DNA of 64,000 bases, taken from the NCBI GenBank assembly GCA_964559575.1, contig CAZLGQ010000001.1:1-64000 (forward strand). The letters run 5' to 3'. Numbering within the stretch: the first letter of the stretch is position 1; every line of letters starts with the position of its first letter. Made by a program: the position numbers and the translations under genes. The notes under the pieces were generated by a model, which made no database searches, had not been told where the DNA came from, and worked only from the letters and a program-made list of their open reading frames with translations. Shown in pieces: positions 17,765-26,744 of this stretch. Source of the stretch: SKVL01 sp964559575. GTDB lineage: Bacteria; Patescibacteriota; Minisyncoccia; Phycocordibacterales; CSBR16-193.

Positions 17765-19021
17765 ATGGTTATGTCAAACAAAAATTACGACGTTATTGTG
17801 ATTGGGGGTGGTCCCTCAGGAATGATGGCCGCAGGTAGAACCGCTGAGAGAGGTTTTAGAGTTTTACTTTTAGAAAAAAACAAGAATTTAGGAAAAAAAC
17901 TTTCATTAACCGGAGGTGGTAGATGTAACATATTAAATGCTGAAGAAAATGAAAAAGAATTAATTGAAAAATATGGAAAAAGTAAAAAATTTCTTCACTC
18001 TACTTTTTCTCAGTTTGGAATGAAAGATACTTGTAATTTTTTTGAAGAAAAAGGACTTCCGCTCGTAACAGAGGCAAGAAAAAGAGTGTTTCCAAAATCA
18101 CAAAAATCATTGGATGTTATAAAAACAATGGAAGAATATATGGCCGAAAACGGAGTTGAGGTTAAAAGAGGACTGAATGTTAAAGGTTTTGAAATTAAAA
18201 AATGTCACATTGTTGGAGTTAAAACAGACTTTGGGCTTTATTATGCAAACAAGTTCATACTTTCTACAGGTGGACTATCATATCCTAAAACCGGATCAAC
18301 AGGAGAAGGTTTAAAATGGTTAAGAGATATAGGTCACACAATAAACTCACCGGAACCAAGTTTAGTACCATTAACTGTTAAGGAGTCTTGGGTTAAAGAA
18401 CTTTCCGGAGTTACTCTATCTTTTGCAAAAATAACTTTTGGGATCAATAAAACCAAAAAGGAAGGAAAGTTTAGTAAAACCGGAAAGATCCTATTCACTC
18501 ACTTTGGATTATCGGGCCCTTTGATCCTAAATGCTTCAAGAGAAGTTAAAGAACTTTTAAAAAAAGGACTTGTAAAAACAGAAATAGATATGTATCCGGA
18601 TACCGACATTAATGAAATCAGAAAAAATCTTCTTAATCTTTTTAACAGAAATAAAAATAAAAGTTTGAAAAATATTATAAAAGAAGTTACCCCTGAAGGT
18701 ATGAGTGAAAATGTGGTTAAATTGGTCTCTTCTTCTCTTTTAGAAACCAAAGTTCATAATATAAGTAAAGAAAAAAGAGAAAACATCGCTGACATAATGA
18801 AAAGAATGCCTTTAACAGTTACCGGAACCATGGGGATGGATAGAGCAATAGCTTCTAACGGAGGTCTTGATCTTTCAGAAGTAGATACAAAAACAATGTC
18901 TTCAAAAATATATAAAAATCTTTATATCACAGGAGATATAATTGATATTGAAAGACCAAGTGGCGGTTTTTCATTACAGTGGTGTTGGACTAGTGGTTGG
19001 GTAGCCGGATCTAACACTTAA
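17765..19021 (+). CDS. FAD-dependent oxidoreductase, BaiN/HI0933 family
   Basis: A 418-residue flavoprotein. The dinucleotide-binding GGGPSGMMAAGRTAERG is near residues 13-29 and LTGGGRCN near 55-62; both are hallmarks of the HI0933/YhiN family. The C-terminal YITGDIIDIERPSGGF is the FAD-contacting end. The physiological reaction of these proteins is largely unknown despite the BaiN name. The start could be the ATG at 17765 or the one two codons later. It is the first gene of a plus-strand block and is not obviously coupled to nrdD. Confidence 0.88.
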   Translation: MVMSNKNYDVIVIGGGPSGMMAAGRTAERGFRVLLLEKNKNLGKKLSLTGGGRCNILNAEENEKELIEKYGKSKKFLHSTFSQFGMKDTCNFFEEKGLPLVTEARKRVFPKSQKSLDVIKTMEEYMAENGVEVKRGLNVKGFEIKKCHIVGVKTDFGLYYANKFILSTGGLSYPKTGSTGEGLKWLRDIGHTINSPEPSLVPLTVKESWVKELSGVTLSFAKITFGINKTKKEGKFSKTGKILFTHFGLSGPLILNASREVKELLKKGLVKTEIDMYPDTDINEIRKNLLNLFNRNKNKSLKNIIKEVTPEGMSENVVKLVSSSLLETKVHNISKEKRENIADIMKRMPLTVTGTMGMDRAIASNGGLDLSEVDTKTMSSKIYKNLYITGDIIDIERPSGGFSLQWCWTSGWVAGSNT

Positions 19022-19057
19022 TTTATTAATAAAATATGTTAACATTAATTTAAAATA

Positions 19058-19138
19058 GCGTTCTGTACAGTGAAGAGAGGTGAAAATCCTCCGCTATCGC
19101 GTAACGGTTAAAGTCCGACCCTGTGCAAAAAAAAACGC
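19058..19138 (+). ncRNA. Cobalamin-riboswitch-like aptamer upstream of nrdD
   Basis: The core reads GGTGAAAATCC, then GCTATCGCGTAACGGT and AAGTCCGACCC. These match the order and spacing of the conserved cobalamin riboswitch core and a degenerate B12 box. The ends pair: GCGTT (19058-19062) with AACGC (19134-19138), and TGTACAG (19064-19070) with CTGTGCA (19121-19127, one G-U). This is a compact version without long peripheral arms. Cobalamin control of ribonucleotide reductases is known in other bacteria. The match is by eye. Confidence 0.72.
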
Positions 19139-19143
19139 AAAAC

Positions 19144-19210
19144 AAGGCTCGCGTAAAGCCATAAATCTTTTTGATATTTGGCTTTTTAAAAGCCAAAATT
19201 TTATTATTAA
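19144..19210 (+). terminator. Terminator/antiterminator platform of the nrdD leader
   Basis: A hairpin TTTGGCTT/AAGCCAAA at 19177-19197 is followed by a T-rich tail, as in an intrinsic terminator, and ends 27 bases before the nrdD ATG. An upstream AAAGCC (19155-19160) can pair with GGCTTT (19180-19185) and block it. A third element, GGCT at 19146-19149, can pair with the AGCC at 19157-19160 and release the terminator. This three-way arrangement is what a riboswitch expression platform needs. Confidence 0.6.
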
Positions 19211-19223
19211 ATCAAGAAAACTT

Positions 19224-21308
19224 ATGTACTCAAAAATAAAAAAAAGAAACGGAAATGTAGTAACTTTTAATGAAGAAAAAATAACTCAAGCAATTATAAA
19301 AGCCGGAAAGGTCACTGAAGAATTCGGTCCAAAAGAGGCACATAAGTTAACAAAAAAAGTTATTGAAGTTTCAAAAGAAAAAATTAAAAATAAAATTCCA
19401 AAAGTAGAAGAGATTCAGGATGTTGTAGAGGATGTTCTTCTTAATTCAAAGTTTAAAAAAACAGCAAAAGCATATATTTTATATAGAGATCAACACAGAC
19501 TCTTAAGGAATATAACAGACACTACTAATAATGGATTAGTAGATAACTATTTAGCCAAAGCCGATTGGAAAATAAAAGAAAATAGTAATATGTCCTATTC
19601 TCTTCAGGGGTTAAATAACTATATATCAAGTGAAATAAGTAAAAACTATTGGTTGGGTAAAATATACCCTGAAAATATAAGAGAAGCCCATACAAATGGA
19701 GCTTTTCATATACATGATCTATCTATTCTTTCTGTCTACTGTGTTGGTTGGGATCTTTTAGATCTTTTAATAAATGGGTTTACGGGAGTAGAAGGAAAAG
19801 TCTCTAGCAAACCCCCTAAACATTTCAGATCAGCCTTGGGGCAAGTTACTAATTTTTTTTACACTCTCCAAGGAGAAGCTGCCGGAGCTCAAGCTTTTAG
19901 TAATTTTGATACACTCCTCGCTCCTTTTATTAGATATGATGGATTAGGTTACAAAGAAGTAAAACAAGCTATTCAAGAGTTTATTTTTAATGTAAATATA
20001 CCTACACGAGTAGGATTTCAAACTCCTTTTACTAACGTAACTCTTGATTTATCGGTTCCTAAATACTATGCAAATCAATCAATTGTAATCGGAGGTAAAC
20101 CTCAAAAAGAAAAATATAAAGATTTTCAAGAAGAGATAAATATTTTTAATAAAGCATTATTAGAAGTAATGTCCGAAGGAGATGCAAATGGAAGAGTTTT
20201 TACATTTCCTATACCAACTTATAACATAACAGAAAATTTTAATTGGGATAATGAAATAAGTAAGCTTCTTTGGAAAGTAACTTCTAAATATGGACTTCCA
20301 TACTTTTCAAACTTTATAAATTCCGATATGAATCCTGAAGATGCTCGTTCTATGTGTTGTCGTTTAAGGATAGATAACAGAGAACTGGAAAATAGAGGCG
20401 GAGGTCTCTTTGGTGCAAATCCTCTAACCGGTTCTATTGGTGTCGTTACTATAAATCTTCCTCGTATAGGTTATATTTCAAAAAATAAGGAAGAATTTTT
20501 AGATAATCTTGATAATTTAATGTCAACAGCAAAAGACAGTTTGGAAATAAAAAGAAAGATTTTAGAAAGATTTACTGAAAATAATTTATACCCCTATACT
20601 AAATTTTATTTAAATAAAATAAAAGAACAGTATGGCAGTTACTGGAAAAATCATTTTTCAACTATAGGTATAGCCGGTATGAATGAAGCCGTGCAAAATC
20701 TATATGGTAAAAATATAGGAACATCTGAAGGACAGGAGTTTTCTAAAGAAGTTTTAGACTTTATGAGAAATGTGCTTGAAAAATTTCAAAAAGAAACGGG
20801 AAATAATTATAATCTAGAAGCCACCCCGGCAGAAGGAACACTTTTTAGGTTGGCTATTCTTGATAAAGAAAAATATCAAAATCCTGTATTTGCAAATGGT
20901 AAAGGTAAAGATGTAAAAACTCCTTTTTACACAAATTCAACTCATTTACCTGTTAACTTTACTGACGATATTTTCGAAATGCTTGATCTTCAAGATGAAC
21001 TCCAAACTAAATATACTGGAGGAACAGTTGCACATCTTTTTTTTGGTGAAAAGATAGAAGATGAAAATTCAGTAAAAAATTTAATAAAAAAAATCTGTAA
21101 AGAATATCGTTTACCCTATTTTACAGTAAGCCCAACTTTTAGTGTTTGTCCTGAACATGGATATATTTCCGGTGAAGTATATACTTGCGAAAAATGTAAA
21201 AATGAATGCGAAGTTTATTCAAGAATAGTTGGATACCTTAGACCTATAAATCAATGGAACGATGGAAAGAAATCAGAATTTGAAATAAGAAAAAACTATA
21301 AAAAATGA
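19224..21308 (+). CDS. nrdD: Anaerobic (class III) ribonucleoside-triphosphate reductase
   Basis: I chose the ATG at 19224, giving 694 residues; an upstream GTG frame would translate the riboswitch. An ATP-cone allosteric domain occupies residues about 1-95. The catalytic domain follows. Near the C-terminus there are zinc-type CPEHG and CEKCKNEC cysteines and the glycyl-radical region RIVGYLRP...QWNDGKKSEF. The enzyme makes dNTPs under anoxia using a glycyl radical made by NrdG, which overlaps its 3' end by 4 bases. The leader suggests repression or control by cobalamin. Confidence 0.94.
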   Translation: MYSKIKKRNGNVVTFNEEKITQAIIKAGKVTEEFGPKEAHKLTKKVIEVSKEKIKNKIPKVEEIQDVVEDVLLNSKFKKTAKAYILYRDQHRLLRNITDTTNNGLVDNYLAKADWKIKENSNMSYSLQGLNNYISSEISKNYWLGKIYPENIREAHTNGAFHIHDLSILSVYCVGWDLLDLLINGFTGVEGKVSSKPPKHFRSALGQVTNFFYTLQGEAAGAQAFSNFDTLLAPFIRYDGLGYKEVKQAIQEFIFNVNIPTRVGFQTPFTNVTLDLSVPKYYANQSIVIGGKPQKEKYKDFQEEINIFNKALLEVMSEGDANGRVFTFPIPTYNITENFNWDNEISKLLWKVTSKYGLPYFSNFINSDMNPEDARSMCCRLRIDNRELENRGGGLFGANPLTGSIGVVTINLPRIGYISKNKEEFLDNLDNLMSTAKDSLEIKRKILERFTENNLYPYTKFYLNKIKEQYGSYWKNHFSTIGIAGMNEAVQNLYGKNIGTSEGQEFSKEVLDFMRNVLEKFQKETGNNYNLEATPAEGTLFRLAILDKEKYQNPVFANGKGKDVKTPFYTNSTHLPVNFTDDIFEMLDLQDELQTKYTGGTVAHLFFGEKIEDENSVKNLIKKICKEYRLPYFTVSPTFSVCPEHGYISGEVYTCEKCKNECEVYSRIVGYLRPINQWNDGKKSEFEIRKNYKK

Positions 21309-21991
21309 AAATAGGAGGATTACATAAATTTTCCTTAATTAACTATCCTGAAAAAACTTCTGCCGTTATATTTACCATAGGATGTAATTTTCGTTGCAGT
21401 TACTGTCATAATTTGAAACTTGTATTTCCTAATAAATATTCTGAAGAAATTTCAATTGAAGAAATATTAAACTTTTTAAAAAGTAGACAGAATAAACTGG
21501 ATGCCGTTGTTATTAGTGGAGGAGAGCCTACAGAACATTCAGATCTGTTAAATTTCATTTCTGATATCAAAGAATTGGGTTTTTTAATTAAGCTTGATAC
21601 CAACGGAAGTAATCCAAATGTCTTACAAGAGATCATAAAAAATAACTTGATCAACTATATAGCAATGGATATAAAAGCCCCTATTAAAAAACATCAAAAA
21701 GTAACAAGAAGTTTAATAGATTTTAAAAAAATAAAAGAAAGTATAAATATAATAATGAGATCTGAAATAGAATACGAATTTAGAACTACAGTGGTAAAAG
21801 AATTAATTAATAGTGAGGATCTTATTTATTTAGCAAAAATGATATACGGAGCTGAAAAATACTTTTTACAAACTTTCAATTTTTCAAAATCAGATTTAGG
21901 ATCCTTAAATTTTTCCTCTTATTCTAAAGAGGAAATGGAAAAAATGGCTAAAAATTTAAGGAAATATGTTAAAGAATGTAAAGTTAGGTAA
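21305..21991 (+). CDS. nrdG: Anaerobic RNR-activating radical SAM protein
   Basis: A 228-residue radical SAM enzyme. The cluster motif CNFRCSYCHN (CxxxCxxC) lies near residues 27-36, and VISGGEPTEH is the SAM-contacting GGE motif. The N-terminus MKIGGLHKFSLINYPEK matches the NrdG2-type activases. It overlaps nrdD by 4 bases (ATGA), so it is co-translated with its substrate protein. It ends convergently, overlapping the femX-like gene tail by 8 bases. Confidence 0.93.
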   Translation: MKIGGLHKFSLINYPEKTSAVIFTIGCNFRCSYCHNLKLVFPNKYSEEISIEEILNFLKSRQNKLDAVVISGGEPTEHSDLLNFISDIKELGFLIKLDTNGSNPNVLQEIIKNNLINYIAMDIKAPIKKHQKVTRSLIDFKKIKESINIIMRSEIEYEFRTTVVKELINSEDLIYLAKMIYGAEKYFLQTFNFSKSDLGSLNFSSYSKEEMEKMAKNLRKYVKECKVR

Positions 21992-23063
21992 TACCCACTT
22001 TCTTTTTTATTGAATTTAAAAAATGTTTATTCTTAAAATATCTTTGTAAAAGATATAAATAATAAAATAAACTTTTACCAATAAGATCAAAAAAGGGATA
22101 ACTTACATAGTATCCTCCAAATCCTTGTTTGAATTTTGAAAAACCTTGCCAGTCTCCATTTTCTTTTTTAGTCACAGCTCCAAAATTAGCTTTTGTCATT
22201 TTTAATTTTTTTGATCTTTTTATAGCCTCCCAACGTAATAGATAGGAAGATCTTAAGTTTCTACCCTCTTCTAGAACACCAGAAAAAAGAAAAGAGGCCG
22301 TTTTTTCAGATAACAAAACAAAATTAACTGCCACCGGTTTTCTTTTATAATAAGCTATAGCTAAAAAAGAACTATTTCTTTTTTCACTTTCTTCAAAAAT
22401 TTTACAGTAATAACTTTTAGGGTATATGAAAAAATTATTTTTTTCAGCACTTTTTTTAATAATATTAAAAAAAGTATTGATCTTTTTAGTTGGTTTTTCA
22501 AATATTCTTATCTTTATATCATTTTTTTCAGCCTTCCTTATATTATATCTTGTTTTTGGATGCATTTCGGATAAAATCTCATCTTCTGTTTTTTTAATAT
22601 CAACAAACCAAAGTAACTCGGGTTGAAAATATCCGGCGTGAGAAAAGGCTTTTCGTGGAGAATTAAAATATTTATGTATAGTATCTATATCTTTTTCAGT
22701 TAAACCTTCTTTATTATTAAAAGAAAATTGAGTTCTTGTAAAAATAGCTTTTTCTTCTTTTGTTTTTTTCTTTAAACAAAGATATAAATTAAGCATTCTA
22801 TCTTTATTAAGATCACTTAAAAAAACCGGACCGTAAGGAATATAAAGTATCTTTAAACCAAAATTTATTTTTAATATAAAAACCTGAAAAAACGCAACTG
22901 GTTTTTTATTTTCCATAAAAATAAAATGTCTGACCGGAGAGTTGTTTTTTTCTTGGATTTTGGAGTATAAGATCTCTTGAGTAAACAAGGTTTCACTACC
23001 CTTATAAAGATCGGAATACTGATCAGCTTTCAACTCTATTAAGTTGTAAGCACTATCCTTCAT
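21984..23063 (-). CDS. FemX/FemAB-like peptidoglycan aminoacyltransferase
   Basis: A 359-residue protein with two GNAT-like halves as in FemABX enzymes. Diagnostic segments are MHPKTRYNIRKAEKN near residues 175-190 and FLAIAYYKRKPVAVNFVLL later. FemX-type ligases add amino acids from aminoacyl-tRNA to lipid II or related precursors. No membrane helix is evident, so it likely acts at the inner membrane face. It precedes a 76-residue gene in reverse order on the same strand, 7 bases apart. Confidence 0.85.
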   Translation of the reverse strand: MKDSAYNLIELKADQYSDLYKGSETLFTQEILYSKIQEKNNSPVRHFIFMENKKPVAFFQVFILKINFGLKILYIPYGPVFLSDLNKDRMLNLYLCLKKKTKEEKAIFTRTQFSFNNKEGLTEKDIDTIHKYFNSPRKAFSHAGYFQPELLWFVDIKKTEDEILSEMHPKTRYNIRKAEKNDIKIRIFEKPTKKINTFFNIIKKSAEKNNFFIYPKSYYCKIFEESEKRNSSFLAIAYYKRKPVAVNFVLLSEKTASFLFSGVLEEGRNLRSSYLLRWEAIKRSKKLKMTKANFGAVTKKENGDWQGFSKFKQGFGGYYVSYPFFDLIGKSLFYYLYLLQRYFKNKHFLNSIKKKVGIT

Positions 23064-23070
23064 GAAAAAA

Positions 23071-23301
23071 TTACTGTTGCATCAACTTTTGTATTTCACT
23101 TTGATGTTTACGCATCACCTCCATAGTTGCAGCCATTTCACTTTTTCCTTCTTTTGTTTTTTGCTTTACTTCATTTCCGATCTTTTCAAATAATTCAGGA
23201 TTTTTTTCTATAAGATTCATTATCATTTCCTGCTGTTCTTCCGGAACACCTTTCATCTTAGTTTTTAAATATTTTTTAAGAAAATAATTTTTTATTCCCA
23301 T
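23071..23301 (-). CDS. Small helical conserved CPR protein
   Basis: A 76-residue charged helical protein, with KMKGVPEEQQEMIMNLIEKNPELF in the first half and a Gln-rich C-terminus. Short proteins of this kind are frequent in CPR genomes without known function. The ATG is at 23301. It sits 7 bases upstream of the FemX-like gene and likely shares its transcript. Confidence 0.55.
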   Translation of the reverse strand: MGIKNYFLKKYLKTKMKGVPEEQQEMIMNLIEKNPELFEKIGNEVKQKTKEGKSEMAATMEVMRKHQSEIQKLMQQ

Positions 23302-23415
23302 ATATTTTATATTACTATCAATTATTAAAAAGTATTATAACACAAGATATTGAAAGTTATAGATTTTTAATAAAAATAATAAGTGTGTTAAAATAGCTTA
23401 CATAATTTTTTAAAA

Positions 23416-24090
23416 ATGTCACAGTACGAAATAGAAATCAAAGGACTATTAGGTAAAAAGAAAAACGTAGATGATATTGTTTCAAAAATGGAAAGTATAG
23501 ATCCTAATTTTAAAAAGATCTCTCAAAACAAGCAACTCAATCATTATTTTTCAGGAAATAACATTGTTGATTTATATGAAAATGTAGAGGAGATATTATC
23601 AAACGAAGAGGCTCAAGAAATGAGAGATATAATAGAAAAAGGAAAAAACTTTTCAGTTAGAACCAGAAAGAAAAATGAAGATACCTTTTTAATTATAAAG
23701 GCTTCTGTTGATGAAGGAACAAGTGAGAATACTGTTTCCAGACTTGAGTTTGAAAAAAAGATAAATTTTTCAATAGATGAAATTGATAATCTAATATTAA
23801 AATCCGGTTATAGTTATCAAGCAAAATGGTCAAGAAAGCGTTCTGAATATGTATATAAAGATATGAATGTGTGCATAGATAAAAATGCCGGATATGGATA
23901 TCTTATAGAGTTTGAAAAGATCATTAACGATAAAAAAAATATAGCTAACACTAAATCAAAAATAAGATCTTCAATGAAAGAATTGGGAATTGAAGAACTC
24001 CCGCAAGATAGATTAGAGAGGATGTTTGATTATTATAATAAAAACTGGCATCAATACTACGGAACCGAAAGAACTTTTACAGTAAAGTAA
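23416..24090 (+). CDS. CYTH-domain (triphosphatase/adenylate-cyclase-like) protein
   Basis: A 224-residue protein with CYTH hallmarks: the opening YEIEIKG (ExExK), SVRTRKK in the middle, and RLEFEKK and LIEFEK with paired acidic residues. CYTH enzymes form a tunnel binding triphosphate groups with divalent metals. An acidic helical insertion (residues about 55-75) is unusual. Substrate cannot be assigned. It is a lone plus-strand gene between minus-strand units. Confidence 0.75.
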   Translation: MSQYEIEIKGLLGKKKNVDDIVSKMESIDPNFKKISQNKQLNHYFSGNNIVDLYENVEEILSNEEAQEMRDIIEKGKNFSVRTRKKNEDTFLIIKASVDEGTSENTVSRLEFEKKINFSIDEIDNLILKSGYSYQAKWSRKRSEYVYKDMNVCIDKNAGYGYLIEFEKIINDKKNIANTKSKIRSSMKELGIEELPQDRLERMFDYYNKNWHQYYGTERTFTVK

Positions 24091-24094
24091 ATTT

Positions 24095-24937
24095 TTAAAC
24101 AGGAAACTGTTTAGTTAAAGTCAGTGCTCCATAAATACCACCAATAGCTCCCAGCTCAGCCTTTTTAATTTCTGGAGTAAATGGAAGTATTTCCGTCATC
24201 CTTTCTACATGATAACGTATTCTGTCTATAGGTATAGCTGGATCGCCTACCACCATAGAACCTCCAATAACAACCGTATCTGGAGACCAAAATAAAATAG
24301 TATTATATATACCAATAGCACTTTCAAATGCCAGTCTTTCCCATGTATCAGGATCGTCTATTTCTATTGGATCTAAACCGGTAGCTTTACTTAAAGCAGT
24401 ACCGGATACATGACCTTCAAAAGTGGAGTTATAAAATGAATTATTTTCTTTAATAAAACTTTTATCAATTACATGATGTCCGGGTTCAAATCCTACGGTA
24501 GCTTTATCTATATACCCATCAACTATTCTAACTCCCCCTACTCCCGTACTTATTGTTATATAAACACATATATTACTTCCCTTTCCTGCTCCATGATGAG
24601 CTTCTCCTAAACCAACCACATCAGCATCATTTTCAAATTTAAAAGGTGCGGAAAATTTTTCACTAAAAAAATCTGCAATAGGCTTATTAACCCATCCTTC
24701 CATATTAGGAGAATAGACTAACTGATCACGTTCTTTGTTCCAAACCCCAGTAATTCCTCCCCAAAAACCCTCAATTTCTCCATCACCAGCTATTTCTTTT
24801 ACTGTATCAGAGAAAACATTAACACCCTCTTCTGCGGTTTTAGGTGTTTTATTTATTATTGGTTTTGAAAAGTTCTCTCCATCAAAAGTCGCGCTGATAC
24901 GCATTTTACTTCCACCTATATCAAATAAAAATTTCAT
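24095..24937 (-). CDS. ROK-family protein (sugar kinase-like)
   Basis: A 280-residue actin-like ATPase-fold protein. The phosphate loop reads FDIGGSKMRIS at the N-terminus, ENDADVVGLGEA is the catalytic ROK segment, and STGVGGVRI follows. The zinc-binding CxCGxxGC motif of classical ROK proteins is missing; the corresponding stretch has only His residues (EPGHHVID). It is 3 bases downstream of the PGI/PMI gene, so a sugar-phosphate role, such as hexose phosphorylation, is likely but not proven. Confidence 0.85.
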   Translation of the reverse strand: MKFLFDIGGSKMRISATFDGENFSKPIINKTPKTAEEGVNVFSDTVKEIAGDGEIEGFWGGITGVWNKERDQLVYSPNMEGWVNKPIADFFSEKFSAPFKFENDADVVGLGEAHHGAGKGSNICVYITISTGVGGVRIVDGYIDKATVGFEPGHHVIDKSFIKENNSFYNSTFEGHVSGTALSKATGLDPIEIDDPDTWERLAFESAIGIYNTILFWSPDTVVIGGSMVVGDPAIPIDRIRYHVERMTEILPFTPEIKKAELGAIGGIYGALTLTKQFPV

Positions 24938-24940
24938 GAT

Positions 24941-25912
24941 CTATTTTATTATTTTTTTAAATTTTTCAACCACAGGAACATTGTCACAATCGGTTTCATA
25001 ATGTGATACAGCCAATTCAAAAGCTAGCCAATCTACAGTAAGTAAACTTCTAAATATTTTTTCAGTTTTATTTTCTCCTTCCAATTCAAAAAGCAAAGTT
25101 TTAATACCACGTTCTTCATATATATTTTTAGTGGTTTCCATACGTTTTCTTATTCTGGGATTATCATCAATATCCATAAGAAAAATTACAATCATAAAAG
25201 AACTTAAACTTTTAGTACTTTCTATTACACCAAACCCTTCCATTTCATTATGATTTAACTCAGGGAAAACATTATAAAAAGCCGGGATCTTGGTGGTTTC
25301 ATTAAATTTGATCTTCCAATTATAAGGTATGACTTTATTAGACAAAGATGAATAAATAATTGGAACATAATTTACAAGATCTTTTACTGTTTCTTGTATC
25401 TTTAAACGTTCTTTTTTAGGGTCTAATTTAAAAGACATTTCTTTTAGATCTTCAACAGATACAGCATCTCCTAAAATAGTAGCCAAAGAAAGAGTAAGAT
25501 ATCCTATTGCATTTCTTGGTTGTATACCGGTATCAGGAATTTGAATCATAGGACTTTCTGTTTCTTCAGCCAAATCCTTTAACTTACCTCCCGTTGTTAT
25601 AACGGCTGTATTTAAACCTCTTTCTTTTATAGTTTTAAATGAATCAATAGTTTCTTCAGTATTTCCTGAATAAGAAACAAAAACAAACAAAGTTCTTTCT
25701 TTAGAAGACGTAAAAACTTCAGGTATACCGTAACCTCTATGTATAAAAATTGGTAATGATGGATTAATAGCTTTTAAAACCCCTCCACAAAAATGAGATC
25801 CCCCCATTCCAACCAAAACGATTTTTTCATAGTTGGTACACAAATTTTCTTTTTTTATTATTTTCGGTTCAAAATTAAATTGATCCGGCAAACCAAGAAT
25901 TGAATCCTCCAT
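24941..25912 (-). CDS. Bifunctional phosphoglucose/phosphomannose isomerase-like
   Basis: A 323-residue two-SIS-domain protein. VLVGMGGSHFCGGVL and VSYSGNTEETIDSF are the SIS sugar-phosphate sites, and LNHNEMEGFG is the signature of the PGI/PMI family known from archaea and many bacteria. It interconverts glucose-6-P or mannose-6-P with fructose-6-P. It is followed directly by the ROK gene, making a compact hexose-phosphate unit. Confidence 0.88.
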   Translation of the reverse strand: MEDSILGLPDQFNFEPKIIKKENLCTNYEKIVLVGMGGSHFCGGVLKAINPSLPIFIHRGYGIPEVFTSSKERTLFVFVSYSGNTEETIDSFKTIKERGLNTAVITTGGKLKDLAEETESPMIQIPDTGIQPRNAIGYLTLSLATILGDAVSVEDLKEMSFKLDPKKERLKIQETVKDLVNYVPIIYSSLSNKVIPYNWKIKFNETTKIPAFYNVFPELNHNEMEGFGVIESTKSLSSFMIVIFLMDIDDNPRIRKRMETTKNIYEERGIKTLLFELEGENKTEKIFRSLLTVDWLAFELAVSHYETDCDNVPVVEKFKKIIK

Positions 25913-25997
25913 TTTTTAAAAATTAATTTAATATAAATTCATTATAACTTAAAAATTATTTTTTCCTGTGTACATCTAATGTTTTAAATTTAAATAA

Positions 25998-26723
25998 TTA
26001 TGAATGTTTTTTTATAAAAGGTGCAAAATATATAACATGCTCTAAAACTGACTTAACAGAAGCACGTTGATCGTTATTCATTTTTTTAATTAACGGAAGA
26101 TAATGTATAAAGTCCTTAACCTTAGGATCACTGGTTATACCTAACCCTTCTTTAGATTTATACTCATAAATTTCTTTTTCCAAACTATCTAAAAATATTT
26201 GAGATCTTGATCTATCGGATTCTTCTATTATCTCTTTTAACATATTATTTCTATCAGGTATATTTGAAGATAAAAACTCACTAATAGAAATATCGCAATC
26301 CGCATCACTATTTAAAATGGAGATAAAAAATCTGGAGATCAAAGTTGGAAGTAGGATCTTTTGAGATGGAATAACTATAATAAAATTAGTGTTTGGAGGA
26401 TTGTTTTCAAATATTTTAAGTAAAGCATTTTGAGACTCTATGGTTATCATATAAGATTCCAATATAAAGATCTTTTGATTTTCTTTAACCGAATTAACAC
26501 TTGCCCAATCTCGTAAAAAAAGAGCATCTTTTATTTCAAAAGAACTTTTGGAATAATGTAGAAAATCAGGATTTCCATCAAAAGAAACTTTCCATGTTTT
26601 TTTTATAACCTCACGTATAGTCTCTGCTTCTTTTTTGGGGTTCTCAGTTACAAAACAGTAAGCATGATGATCTCTGTTATTTAAAACATTTTCAATACTT
26701 TCTTTTTTAATTGAAAGACTCAT
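25998..26723 (-). CDS. holB: DNA polymerase III delta-prime-like subunit
   Basis: A 241-residue clamp-loader-like protein. The segment FILESYMITIESQNALLKIFENNP matches the delta-prime/tau DAHxMTxxAxNALLKTLEEP region, followed by NFIIVIPSQKILLPTLISRF (SRC motif reduced to SRF). No P-loop is visible, as expected for delta-prime. It is shorter than typical HolB (about 330), as common in CPR. It follows mreB by 21 bases. Confidence 0.75.
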   Translation of the reverse strand: MSLSIKKESIENVLNNRDHHAYCFVTENPKKEAETIREVIKKTWKVSFDGNPDFLHYSKSSFEIKDALFLRDWASVNSVKENQKIFILESYMITIESQNALLKIFENNPPNTNFIIVIPSQKILLPTLISRFFISILNSDADCDISISEFLSSNIPDRNNMLKEIIEESDRSRSQIFLDSLEKEIYEYKSKEGLGITSDPKVKDFIHYLPLIKKMNNDQRASVKSVLEHVIYFAPFIKKHS

Positions 26724-26744
26724 TTCAATAACAAGTTTGAAATA

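Noticed and set aside
19080..19223. 48 extra N-terminal residues of NrdD from a GTG start
   Set aside because: They would be encoded by the riboswitch-like leader and do not resemble any NrdD N-terminus; the ATP-cone begins at the ATG at 19224.
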